DNA of 23,958 nucleotides, taken from positions 1 through 23,958 of the IMG/VR virus record IMGVR_UViG_3300011114_001050; one strand, written 5' to 3'. The stretch comes from a virus. The notes under the pieces were generated by a model that saw only the letters and a list, made by a program, of their open reading frames with translations, was not told where the DNA came from and did no database searches. A program made the translations under genes and the position numbers. Shown here in pieces: positions 1-7,265 of this stretch. Position 1 is the first letter of the stretch; every line of letters begins with the position of its first letter.

Positions 1-130
1 ACTTCTTTCCAACGGCGCCGATGGAATCGAGCTTGCCCCCGATTCCACCGGCGTTATTTCCAGTCGATGGAGATGACGGATTCTCAGCACTTCTGGGTGG
101 AAGTTGGTCTGGAAATAATACGTAGCCCAT
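1..130 (-). CDS. Partial hypothetical protein (N-terminus only)
   Basis: An ATG at 130 opens a minus-strand frame with no stop before the left edge, so only the first 43 codons are present. The start reads MGYVLFPDQLPPRSAENPSS and continues rich in Gly, Ser, Pro and Asn. It begins 15 nt after the stop of the small HTH gene and could be co-transcribed with it. There is no Shine-Dalgarno motif and no recognisable domain in this fragment. The flexible composition would fit a disordered N-terminus, but function cannot be assigned. It could be a chance open frame, although spacing and strand fit the operon. Confidence 0.5.
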   Translation of the reverse strand, partial: MGYVLFPDQLPPRSAENPSSPSTGNNAGGIGGKLDSIGAVGKK

Positions 131-145
131 AACTAATTGCGATTA

Positions 146-406
146 TCAATTCTGATAAAAAGAACGATCGGTGCCTTGCCCAATATCGGAGGTGCCGACG
201 AAATTCCCGCGATAGCGCAGGCGATCGATGACCGCACTCGGATTGGCAATACCAGCTTTTCGCATTTCAGCGCTCGTAATACTGACACCGCTGCCCTTGA
301 GATATTCCAGAACTGCAGTGGGCTGACTGAAACGTTTAAGGAGCTTCGCCAATTTTTGAGTGTTCTTCTGATTCACTTTGTTTGTCTTTGTCTTTGTCTT
401 TGTCAT
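146..406 (-). CDS. Small winged-helix/HTH-like DNA-binding protein
   Basis: An 86-residue basic protein. The N-terminus is a Thr-Lys repeat (MTKTKTKTNK) encoded by a TCTTTG-type hexamer repeat. Residues about 17-70 look like a small helix-turn-helix or winged-helix fold: a first helix QKLAKLLKRF, a middle region ITSAEMRKAGIANPSAVIDR, and a basic strand region RLRYRGNFV. The segment 'IANPSAVIDRLR' is the likely recognition helix; similar short HTH proteins are common in T4-like environmental phages. It follows the AAA+ gene after 111 nt. That gap holds a 23-bp dyad set inside a possible promoter, so autoregulation is plausible. The DNA-binding role is inferred from pattern only, and no regulatory target is known. 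Confidence 0.65.
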   Translation of the reverse strand: MTKTKTKTNKVNQKNTQKLAKLLKRFSQPTAVLEYLKGSGVSITSAEMRKAGIANPSAVIDRLRYRGNFVGTSDIGQGTDRSFYQN

Positions 407-462
407 GTGTTTGTTTTGTTTGTTTTGTTTTCTTATTAGTTGTTATCCAACCAATGTCACTA

Positions 463-491
463 ATACTACTTCTAAACAGTTTAGAAGTAAA
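463..491 (-). promoter_or_regulatory. Putative promoter with embedded operator dyad upstream of the HTH gene
   Basis: On the minus strand a -35-like TTTACT (486-491) and a -10-like TAGTAT (463-468) are separated by 17 bp. An odd perfect inverted repeat, TACTTCTAAAC-N-GTTTAGAAGTA (467-489), fills the spacer and overlaps both boxes. This is the geometry of a repressor operator. It lies about 60 bp upstream of the HTH gene start. No U-run follows the dyad, so it is not an obvious terminator for the AAA+ gene. Confidence 0.5.
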
Positions 492-517
492 TAACTTAAT
501 TACGATATGCCGTAATT

Positions 518-1726
518 TCAGAAAGCGGGCTCTTGAAGAGGGGCGGGCGCGCTCGTTTGAAGAGCGGGAGAGGTGACGATCGTTGCGTCGATTTTTGAAT
601 AAAGGTCCATGAAGGCATTCCGCGTATCCTCATTAAATCGAGCCGTGCAAAGTTTAATAGCGCGCGCGCGATCGCCATAGATGGCGAAAGTGTGTGTGAT
701 GTGACAGAGTCTTCGAGTTGAAATCAAATCATCGATCGCATCGCTTGCATATGTCTTTCGAATAACAGTGGACCATGAGACCAAGTGATCGGCAAAGGCT
801 TCATCGACTTTTCCATACAACTCCATGTGCTTCATCACGATCTTCTTTTCGACAGAAGCGGAAGGATATTCTTGCTCGATAGTAGCCACAAATCGCTCGA
901 GGAAAGCTTCATCGATGAATGAAGCAGCCGAGAAACGACCATCGTCGGAACCGCGGCCTTTCGTATTAGCTGTCGCAATAACCGTGAATCCGGGAGCAGG
1001 AACGATTATCTGACCTGTCTTCTTAATGAGCACCGGCTCACCTTCTAGAATTCCCTGCAGACACATAATTTTGTTCGAACCGCGGTCAATTTCGTCGATG
1101 AGCAGGACACAACCACGCTCCATGGCTTTAATGACTGGGCCTTTGCAAAATACCGTCTCGCCTCCCAGAAGTCGAAATCCACCAATCAAATCATCTTCGT
1201 CAGTTTCCGGAGAGATTTGAACTCGGCAATATTCGCGCTTGAGTTTAGCACATGCTTGCTTGACCATGATAGTCTTCCCATTTCCGGAAAGGCCTGAAAT
1301 GTAAATTGGGAAGAACGTTCTAGATTCGATTGCCTTGAGGATGGTGTCATATTCGCCCCACCGAACAAAGGTCGAATCGATTTCTGGAATATGAATGTCG
1401 TCATTGACAATCGATTGAATGGTTCGCGAAGCAAGCTTGAAAACTTCGGGCGCTGCCGGAAGTGTAGTCGATATCGCATTGCTTTCGCTCTCTGCAGTCG
1501 TCACCTGAGGAGAATTGACTGGACTGGCAGAATTTGTGTCGACGCGGGAAATGTCATAGCATCCTCGCCCGCTGCGCAATTTCGCATTGAGGAGGTGTGT
1601 GTTGATGTCGTTCCACGAAAGTCCAATGGAACGAGCGACGTCGCTAATCGTATCTCGGTGCCAGTGGATTTGCCCGGGACTGCGTTCATGGAGTTTTTCG
1701 ACTGTTTGTTTAATCAGGTGATGCAT
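518..1726 (-). CDS. cobS-like: MoxR/CobS-type AAA+ ATPase
   Basis: A 402-residue AAA+ ATPase of the MoxR/CobS group. The Walker A motif GLSGNGKT is at residues 145-152, Walker B VLLIDE at 207-212, and a sensor-1 region IATANT near 250-255. It is followed by an FLERF segment typical of MoxR-type ATPases. The first ~60 residues form a separate helical N-domain, and residues 60-100 are a Ser/Thr/Asn-rich linker. Homologues annotated CobS are common in T4-like cyanophages, but the cobaltochelatase role is unproven there. MoxR ATPases generally remodel a partner carrying a von Willebrand A domain, and such a protein is encoded just upstream (1844-4114). I infer the two work as a pair. A possible sigma70-type promoter sits 42 nt upstream. 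Confidence 0.88.
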   Translation of the reverse strand: MHHLIKQTVEKLHERSPGQIHWHRDTISDVARSIGLSWNDINTHLLNAKLRSGRGCYDISRVDTNSASPVNSPQVTTAESESNAISTTLPAAPEVFKLASRTIQSIVNDDIHIPEIDSTFVRWGEYDTILKAIESRTFFPIYISGLSGNGKTIMVKQACAKLKREYCRVQISPETDEDDLIGGFRLLGGETVFCKGPVIKAMERGCVLLIDEIDRGSNKIMCLQGILEGEPVLIKKTGQIIVPAPGFTVIATANTKGRGSDDGRFSAASFIDEAFLERFVATIEQEYPSASVEKKIVMKHMELYGKVDEAFADHLVSWSTVIRKTYASDAIDDLISTRRLCHITHTFAIYGDRARAIKLCTARFNEDTRNAFMDLYSKIDATIVTSPALQTSAPAPLQEPAF

Positions 1727-1767
1727 AATATATTTTCTGTCGTTTCGTTTTCTGCCGTTATGAGATA

Positions 1768-1795
1768 ATTCTACACTGTTTTGTCAAAATGTAAA
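1768..1795 (-). promoter_or_regulatory. Putative sigma70-like promoter for the AAA+ gene
   Basis: On the minus strand TTTACA (1790-1795) and TAGAAT (1768-1773) are 16 bp apart, in the 117-nt gap between the HExxH/VWA gene and the AAA+ gene. The predicted start lies about 35 nt before the ATG. The same spacing and -35 type recur before the VWA gene and gp55. Confidence 0.5.
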
Positions 1796-1843
1796 TGAAA
1801 TAGTGAAAGTTTACGCAAATGAATATCAGCTACTTGCGCATCT

Positions 1844-4114
1844 TTAAGCAATAATCTCCGAGAACTTCTTCAAAATCACTCGAGATTCGCTCTTCTTCTT
1901 GTTGAAGTCTGTAAAAGCTCGAGTCAATTTAGACGCAGTGAGCTTAGAATTCGCCATGATCGCGTCTGCGAAATCCCCATCTTCTTGCAGCTCCAGATCT
2001 CCGGATGGGGGGAGAACGAAGTAGGAAGTGAAATTGTGTGCTCCGTTGACGACGCAGATTTGTTCTTTCCTATATTGTTCCTTAGCTTTGTCAAGCACAC
2101 TTTGCTCACTTACCTGAAGCTTAGTATCGAATTCGAACATTCGATTGATAGCTGAGATTCCGCGAGTATTATTCATTGGAATGAAGAAGCCAATCACATT
2201 TGAATTTGTCGTGATTCGAAGATTCTCGACGAGCTTTTCATATTGATTCGCCCGGGCGCTGGCACTATACGAATTCGTCTGATACTCGACCAGCCGCTTA
2301 TTGATTACGACTGACACTTTCAGCTTCATGTGATATCCTAGCTTAGAGCGTTCATATTCGAGAGGTAAACCTGCGCCGTCTGACAGAAAAACGATATTCA
2401 TTTTCTGAACGACATTTCTTTTACGGAAATCTCTGACTAGAGTGTGAGCGACAATCACCGTTTCGTTGAGAGGAGTTCCATGGAGCTCATCATATTGGCA
2501 TGTTACGGGACTGATGTTTTTATACCGCGCAACGCTCGAGTCAGACCAACGAATCGATTTGAAATGTCTATTGGCCAAAACTTGGTCGATGGCCAATTCC
2601 AGCTCTTTGGAATTCATTCGCGACGAGAAGAGTTCAACGATGTTCAACATCTGGATGTTGATTTCCCACTGTGCTGCAGGGATGCTGCGTAGGCGGGTTT
2701 GATTTGCTGTTGTAAAGCCGTAGACTTCAAACGGGATATTCAACCTCTGGCAGAAAATGACTAAATTGATTGTGTGCTCGAAGACGTCATCGATCATGCT
2801 CGTCATCGATGAAGACATATCGACAAACATCATCATACCGTGATTCTTAGCATTGGCCATGACAGTCGCAGACTTGAAGATGTCTTCGGCATATCGGTAT
2901 GAATGAAGCTTCGACATGTTCAAAGTGCCGGAATTCGATTGTCGTGCACGGGAATATTGAAAAGCTGCCTTGCGCATTTCAAATTCTCGAGTCAGCGCGG
3001 AGACGAATTTGTTGGCAGACTTTCTCCTTTCAGCGATGAATCTTTTAGTCTCCGCCGCGTTCATGAACGCGTTATATTGAAGCTTCTGTTGACGAAGGTT
3101 TAAAACGGTCTTGAAGGGAATGATCGATCCGCGGATCGCCTGCTCCGAAGGTTCAATCGCATGCGACACGCCTGAAGTATCTTGAAGACATTTTGCTAAA
3201 GAGTCTTGCAGATTGTCAGCCGTGTTCGAAGAAAGCTCATGTTCTAGAGAACTATATGAACGCTTCGAAGAGGGAATCGATTCTCCACGCGCATTTGAGC
3301 CTTCAGTGGAATTCGTGCCAACATCTTCAGAATATGCAGAATCGACATTTTCACCAGCAGGAGAATTTGAATCTTCATTGAGCGAGATTTCCTCATTCTT
3401 AGATTCTTCAGCTTTATCGTCTTCGCCTTCGCCGGCCGATTCACCACTCTCAGATTCTGTTCCGTCATCATTCTCGCCCTTGGCATCCTTGCCTTTGGCA
3501 TCCTTGCCTTTGGCATCCTTGTCCTTGGCATCCTCGTCACGTTTAGATTTCTCAATCATGTGGGCAATGTCTTTGCAGATTTGAATGCAATCTTCGATTG
3601 TCTGGGTTGCCAAACATCTGTCATAGATTGCTTTCTCTTCGACAGAGAGATTGACGTCCATGACTGTTCCAGCTTTTGCATGGAGATTGAGACGGTCGAG
3701 GAAGCCCAGTGTCGCGACGTCTTTTCCCTTAGTTCCAAAGAAGTTCCGTTCAACCATCGCGACGTAAGCCTTTTGAAATGCGCTCTTTAGACCCGGATAC
3801 ATGTCCTGCACCATTCGTTCAATGCGAATATCCTCGACGATATTTAGAGCATCGAACGGAATATCGGGGCATTGCTTCTTAAAGTCTTGAATAGAACTAG
3901 CTGGCGTGTATAAAGCATGACCAACCTCATGTCCGACAAGAAGATCATAGACGTCCTTTGAGACATTCCAGATTGGAAGTCCGAGAACGCGGGCCGCCGG
4001 GTCAAAGAATGCCGTCGTATAGTTGCCATGATGAATCCTTAGATTCTCCTTGGCGAGAAGTTTGGCCAGCATTCCTTGCTGAACCATATTCACTTTATTG
4101 TCTTGCTCGATCAT
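1844..4114 (-). CDS. cobT-like: HExxH metallopeptidase-like protein with C-terminal VWA (CobT-like) domain
   Basis: A 756-residue protein with two recognisable parts. Near the N-terminus is HEVGH (62-66), then NIVEDIRIER (91-100), where Glu94 could be a third zinc ligand as in gluzincin-type peptidases. Residues ~190-300 are acidic and low-complexity with AKGKD repeats. The C-terminal half is a von Willebrand A domain with MIDAS motif DMSSS (432-436) and a later SDG segment in NIVFLSDGAG. Related CobT/VWA or 'peptidase' proteins occur in T4-like environmental phages. Next to it is a MoxR/CobS ATPase, the usual partner of VWA proteins. The target and any proteolytic activity are unknown; the metal site could be structural. 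A -10-like TATACT lies only seven bases before the ATG, so the transcript may be nearly leaderless. Confidence 0.8.
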   Translation of the reverse strand: MIEQDNKVNMVQQGMLAKLLAKENLRIHHGNYTTAFFDPAARVLGLPIWNVSKDVYDLLVGHEVGHALYTPASSIQDFKKQCPDIPFDALNIVEDIRIERMVQDMYPGLKSAFQKAYVAMVERNFFGTKGKDVATLGFLDRLNLHAKAGTVMDVNLSVEEKAIYDRCLATQTIEDCIQICKDIAHMIEKSKRDEDAKDKDAKGKDAKGKDAKGENDDGTESESGESAGEGEDDKAEESKNEEISLNEDSNSPAGENVDSAYSEDVGTNSTEGSNARGESIPSSKRSYSSLEHELSSNTADNLQDSLAKCLQDTSGVSHAIEPSEQAIRGSIIPFKTVLNLRQQKLQYNAFMNAAETKRFIAERRKSANKFVSALTREFEMRKAAFQYSRARQSNSGTLNMSKLHSYRYAEDIFKSATVMANAKNHGMMMFVDMSSSMTSMIDDVFEHTINLVIFCQRLNIPFEVYGFTTANQTRLRSIPAAQWEINIQMLNIVELFSSRMNSKELELAIDQVLANRHFKSIRWSDSSVARYKNISPVTCQYDELHGTPLNETVIVAHTLVRDFRKRNVVQKMNIVFLSDGAGLPLEYERSKLGYHMKLKVSVVINKRLVEYQTNSYSASARANQYEKLVENLRITTNSNVIGFFIPMNNTRGISAINRMFEFDTKLQVSEQSVLDKAKEQYRKEQICVVNGAHNFTSYFVLPPSGDLELQEDGDFADAIMANSKLTASKLTRAFTDFNKKKSESRVILKKFSEIIA
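3479..3540. repeat. Tandem 15-bp repeat inside the VWA gene
   Basis: Degenerate tandem units of the type TTGGCATCCTTGCCT (plus-strand reading) are repeated about four times. They encode the (D)AKGK repeats of the acidic linker. Repeat copy number is likely to vary between relatives. Confidence 0.8.
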
Positions 4115-4120
4115 GATACT

Positions 4121-4148
4121 AGTATATCAAGAATTTTGAGGATGTAAA
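4121..4148 (-). promoter_or_regulatory. Putative sigma70-like promoter for the HExxH/VWA gene
   Basis: TTTACA (4143-4148) and TATACT (4121-4126) on the minus strand are 16 bp apart. The -10 box ends only 6 nt before the ATG at 4114, so the mRNA would start at or next to the initiation codon. Confidence 0.5.
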
Positions 4149-4180
4149 TAAAAAAGTGACAAAAGATGAAACTATTTCGC

Positions 4181-4271
4181 CGTTGGCGGCCAACGACTTG
4201 CACCTAAAGCCTTGTGGTTCTTATGGTTTAAGGCTTTTGCTAAGCAGACGCGTCGAGATGCTCGAATCGAC
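4181..4271. other. Cluster of three hairpins in the gp46-VWA gap
   Basis: Three closely spaced inverted repeats: CGTTGG-CGG-CCAACG (4181-4195), AAAGCCTT/AAGGCTTT with a 16-nt loop (4206-4213 and 4230-4237), and GTCGA/TCGAC (4252-4256 and 4267-4271). None is followed by a convincing U-run on the minus strand. I tried to fold a tRNA here and could not. A structured leader for the VWA mRNA, a small RNA or an origin-like element are all possible. Confidence 0.4.
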
Positions 4272-4277
4272 ACAATG

Positions 4278-4285
4278 GATAAATA
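4278..4285 (+). promoter_or_regulatory. Late-promoter-like GATAAATA on the plus strand
   Basis: GATAAATA on the plus strand, followed three bases later by an ATG. The frame from 4289 has only 16 codons before TAA; the same frame then stays open from an ATG at 4355 to a TGA at 4439-4441. This is the only gap where the motif points against all the genes. It may be a chance match. Confidence 0.3.
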
Positions 4286-4362
4286 GAAATGCTGGCCACG
4301 GTATTACAAGTGCCTGTCAGCTCTACAGTTAACAATTAAAACGGAAACTGCAGCATGCAAAC

Positions 4363-4370
4363 TATTTATC
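4363..4370 (-). promoter_or_regulatory. Late-promoter-like GATAAATA facing the VWA gene
   Basis: GATAAATA on the minus strand, 249 nt upstream of the HExxH/VWA start and facing the plus-strand copy at 4278-4285. Both are followed closely by ATGCTG. A transcript from here would run through the hairpin cluster into the VWA gene. Confidence 0.35.
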
Positions 4371-4420
4371 GCCCCCACAAGGATGGCCATCAAGTTGATC
4401 CTTCTCGTCCTATTTTTTAC

Positions 4421-4453
4421 ATCATACTGGCGCCAGTATGATATCATACTGGC
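4421..4453. repeat. Three abutting 11-bp units forming overlapping palindromes
   Basis: ATCATACTGGC (4421-4431), its exact reverse complement (4432-4442), and the direct copy again (4443-4453) follow each other with no spacer and no mismatch. Units 1+2 and 2+3 each form a perfect 22-bp palindrome. The block is flanked by a T-run (4413-4418) and an A-run (4457-4462). It lies 15 nt beyond the gp46 stop. On neither strand does a U-run follow the hairpin, so it is not a standard intrinsic terminator. A multimeric operator, cruciform or 3'-end stabilising structure is more likely. Confidence 0.75.
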
Positions 4454-4467
4454 TCGAAAAAATAAAG

Positions 4468-6183
4468 CTATGTTAGATGCACGTGCGAAAAAATTCCTTT
4501 TTTCTCAAATTTAATCATCGCTGAAAATTTATCCTGCATAGTTTCAGGTTTGTGAGTGATGACGAAGACGTTGGTTGTCGTGAGCGTATTTAAGATTCGC
4601 AGAAGATTTTCCACTCCATCACCATCCAGAGACGAATCGAACGTTTCATCGAGAATTAAAAGATTGGTCGCGCAATGATTTTTAAGCTTGGCGATCTGGC
4701 GCCACGTGAAAAGAATTGCCAAATTGATTCTCATCTTCTCCCCTTCGGAGAAAGAAGCATATGAAAAATCATCGCGATGTCTCGATCGGATCGATTCGTT
4801 AAATGAATCGTCGAGCGTGAATGAAACGAAAAAATCGAGGACCGAGAGATATTGATTGATGAATTTATTCATCAGTGGAACATATTGCTTGATCACTTTA
4901 GCTTTAATGCCGGTATCACGAAGCATTTCCTGAATGACGTCTATATATGCGCGGTCGTCGATCTGGCTCAGGCGTGTTTCCGTGAGAGCGAGATAATCGC
5001 GTTCGGATGTGGATAGTGCATCTTCAGTTTGTTTGATGTCCACCTTGTCCGATGATTCGGAAATTTTTCTATGCAATGCTCCAATCTGAGATTGAAGAGA
5101 TGCGATAGTTCCATTCACGGCTGCCAGAGATGTTTGATTTTTAGCCAGATCGTTCATTTGAACGACGGCGTTTTTGAATTTCAAATCAACATCATCGATG
5201 GATTTATTCAATTTCACCAGTCCATCATTAAACTCGGCCGATTTAAGCGAACACGCATGTGCTCGACGCTCCTTGATTGGAGCTTCGATTTGTTGCTGAC
5301 ATGTTGGACACTCATCATTCTTTTCATAGAATTCAAGTTCCGTTCCAATTTTGGAAAGATTCGATTGAATTTGCTTTCGATATCCCACCATAGTCTGATG
5401 CGTATTCTGCAATTTCGCATGCGCATCGATGAGAATATTCGAATTGTCATCTAGGAAATTTCGATGAACCTGAGCTATCTTTGCAGCTTCAGAGATTTCA
5501 TTTTCCAGTGATGTAATTTCATCGCGCGCTCTCTGAATATAATCGGCATCGATTTGCCGAAGCTCGGAAAGATGTTTCGATTGCAGTGTCACTTTTTCTT
5601 TGAAGATGGCTAGCTGATTTTCGCTCTTCTCAATCGAATCTCGCGACTTGGCGAGTTTATCCTTAATCAGGTGATTCATATCAGAGAATACGGATATGTC
5701 AAGAAGATCTTCGATGACGCCGCGGCGATCCCAAATCGGCATCGCCATAAATGGTACAAAATTTCCTGCTCCCAAGACAACAATCTGATTGAACGATTTT
5801 TTGTTCATCTTCAGAATATTCGTCTCGAGGAATCCTTGATAATCGCGCGAATGGGATTCCTGATTCAGGAGTGTTCCATTTTTCCAGATTTCAAATATTG
5901 AAGGCTTATATCCACGAATGACTTCAAATTTGTCTAGCCCGATGGAAAACTTAATGTGAACTTCGCAGTTTTTGCCATTGATCGAATTGATGAGCTGTGG
6001 ATTTTTGATGTCACGATGAGGTTTGCCAAAGAGTGCAAAACAAATTGCATCTAGAATTGTGGATTTTCCAGAGCCGTTTGTGCCAACGATCAGGGTTGTT
6101 ATATTCTGATCGAGGTTAACTGTGATAGGCACATCACCTGCCGATAGAAAATTCTTATACGAGATAGAGCGAAATGTTAACAT
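4468..6183 (-). CDS. 46: Recombination endonuclease subunit gp46 (Rad50/SbcC-like ATPase)
   Basis: A 571-residue SMC-type ATPase matching T4 gp46 (about 560 residues). Walker A GTNGSGKS is at residues 34-41, coiled-coil regions lie on both sides of a zinc-hook CPTC (292-295), the ABC signature SFSEGEK is near 478-483, and Walker B LLILDE at 508-513. With gp47 it forms the Mre11/Rad50-like complex that resects DNA ends for recombination-dependent replication and helps degrade host DNA. The ATG lies 3 nt after the gp47 stop, so the two are translationally linked. No Shine-Dalgarno motif is seen. Confidence 0.95.
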   Translation of the reverse strand: MLTFRSISYKNFLSAGDVPITVNLDQNITTLIVGTNGSGKSTILDAICFALFGKPHRDIKNPQLINSINGKNCEVHIKFSIGLDKFEVIRGYKPSIFEIWKNGTLLNQESHSRDYQGFLETNILKMNKKSFNQIVVLGAGNFVPFMAMPIWDRRGVIEDLLDISVFSDMNHLIKDKLAKSRDSIEKSENQLAIFKEKVTLQSKHLSELRQIDADYIQRARDEITSLENEISEAAKIAQVHRNFLDDNSNILIDAHAKLQNTHQTMVGYRKQIQSNLSKIGTELEFYEKNDECPTCQQQIEAPIKERRAHACSLKSAEFNDGLVKLNKSIDDVDLKFKNAVVQMNDLAKNQTSLAAVNGTIASLQSQIGALHRKISESSDKVDIKQTEDALSTSERDYLALTETRLSQIDDRAYIDVIQEMLRDTGIKAKVIKQYVPLMNKFINQYLSVLDFFVSFTLDDSFNESIRSRHRDDFSYASFSEGEKMRINLAILFTWRQIAKLKNHCATNLLILDETFDSSLDGDGVENLLRILNTLTTTNVFVITHKPETMQDKFSAMIKFEKKGIFSHVHLT

Positions 6184-6186
6184 TGT

Positions 6187-7257
6187 TCAGGAAGATTTTG
6201 TCTGGTGTGCTTCGACGAAAAGTTCATTCATCATTTTTTTTAAACGTTCTTTATTCAAGGATGTTTCTATTCCATCGATGTAAGAATGGAGAAGACGGCC
6301 CGTATCTTCTAAATCGATCTGATGATCTTCAACCCGATCGGAAGCAAATTCTTCAAATGATTCGATAATCCTCGGCTGTTCAATTGGACCGGCATCTTGA
6401 ATCGATTGGAGGAATCTGTCAAATTTAGCAGAATCAGATTTCTTCGTGACGACAATCTTGACATACTTATTTTTGTATTTCTCCAGATTATGCGCAAAGG
6501 TAGATGGATCGGTCTCATCATACACCACACGCTCAAATAAAGTAAAGGGGTTTTTTATTTGCACGAGCTCACGCGTCACCGTGTCGAGAACGTGAAAATA
6601 CTTTGGATCATCGCAATCGGCCCAGCTCTGTTGAAATTGAGTTCCAAGATAATGAATATTGCCGCGTGTTGATTTGGTATGATAATGACCGGACAATACC
6701 ATTTCAAATCTATTGAAGAGTGCGGCATCCATTCCTCCTGTCGAAGTTGGCATGCCCTTTATCATTTCAAACCCAGCTAGCTCGAGATGTGATATCAGAA
6801 TAGACGCCGGTGCCTTTCCAATGAATTCCATGGAATCGGCATAATTATCCGGAGCAATCCATGGAAGAAATGCAATATCCAATTCCTCAATCTGCTTGAC
6901 AATCGGCTTCATGATTATTTCAATGTCTTCGATAAAATAACCAAGGACCTCTCGAAGTCCACAGAGATCGTTCGTATTCTTATAGTAGACATCATGGTTC
7001 CCCGGAATAATGATCATCTTCATCTGATTGGCGACTAGCGGTTCTAGAAACGATTTGCGAGTGCGATGAAGAGCTTTGAAATTTACGTACTTGCGATTAT
7101 CGAGATAATCACCTCCATGAATGACCGTTTTAATATCTAGAGCTTTACAGGTTGGAAAGAAAACATCATGGTAAAATTTATCTGTATAGTCGAGGAAAAC
7201 ATCGGATGCATTCCGCTGACCGGCATGAGTGTCATTGATAATAGCAATTTTAGCCAT
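6187..7257 (-). CDS. 47: Recombination endonuclease subunit gp47 (Mre11/SbcD-like nuclease)
   Basis: A 356-residue calcineurin-like phosphoesterase, close to T4 gp47 in length. Metal-binding motifs appear in order: DTHAG (9-13), GGDYLD (48-53), GNHD (86-89) and SGHYH (189-193). It is the nuclease partner of gp46 in DNA-end processing for recombination and replication. The ATG lies 8 nt after the gp55 stop; gp55, gp47 and gp46 thus form one tight operon, unlike T4, where several small genes separate them. Confidence 0.95.
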   Translation of the reverse strand: MAKIAIINDTHAGQRNASDVFLDYTDKFYHDVFFPTCKALDIKTVIHGGDYLDNRKYVNFKALHRTRKSFLEPLVANQMKMIIIPGNHDVYYKNTNDLCGLREVLGYFIEDIEIIMKPIVKQIEELDIAFLPWIAPDNYADSMEFIGKAPASILISHLELAGFEMIKGMPTSTGGMDAALFNRFEMVLSGHYHTKSTRGNIHYLGTQFQQSWADCDDPKYFHVLDTVTRELVQIKNPFTLFERVVYDETDPSTFAHNLEKYKNKYVKIVVTKKSDSAKFDRFLQSIQDAGPIEQPRIIESFEEFASDRVEDHQIDLEDTGRLLHSYIDGIETSLNKERLKKMMNELFVEAHQTKSS

Positions 7258-7265
7258 AAGTTAAA

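Noticed and set aside
518-4114. Cobalamin biosynthesis (cobaltochelatase CobS/CobT) pathway
   Set aside because: No CobN or other corrin gene is present, and the N-terminal HExxH domain is not part of bacterial CobT as I know it; the similarity is to the ATPase and VWA folds only.
4200-4275. Possible tRNA in the gp46-VWA gap (CTCGAAT looked like a T-loop)
   Set aside because: The flanking bases do not form a T-stem or acceptor stem and no anticodon arm can be drawn.
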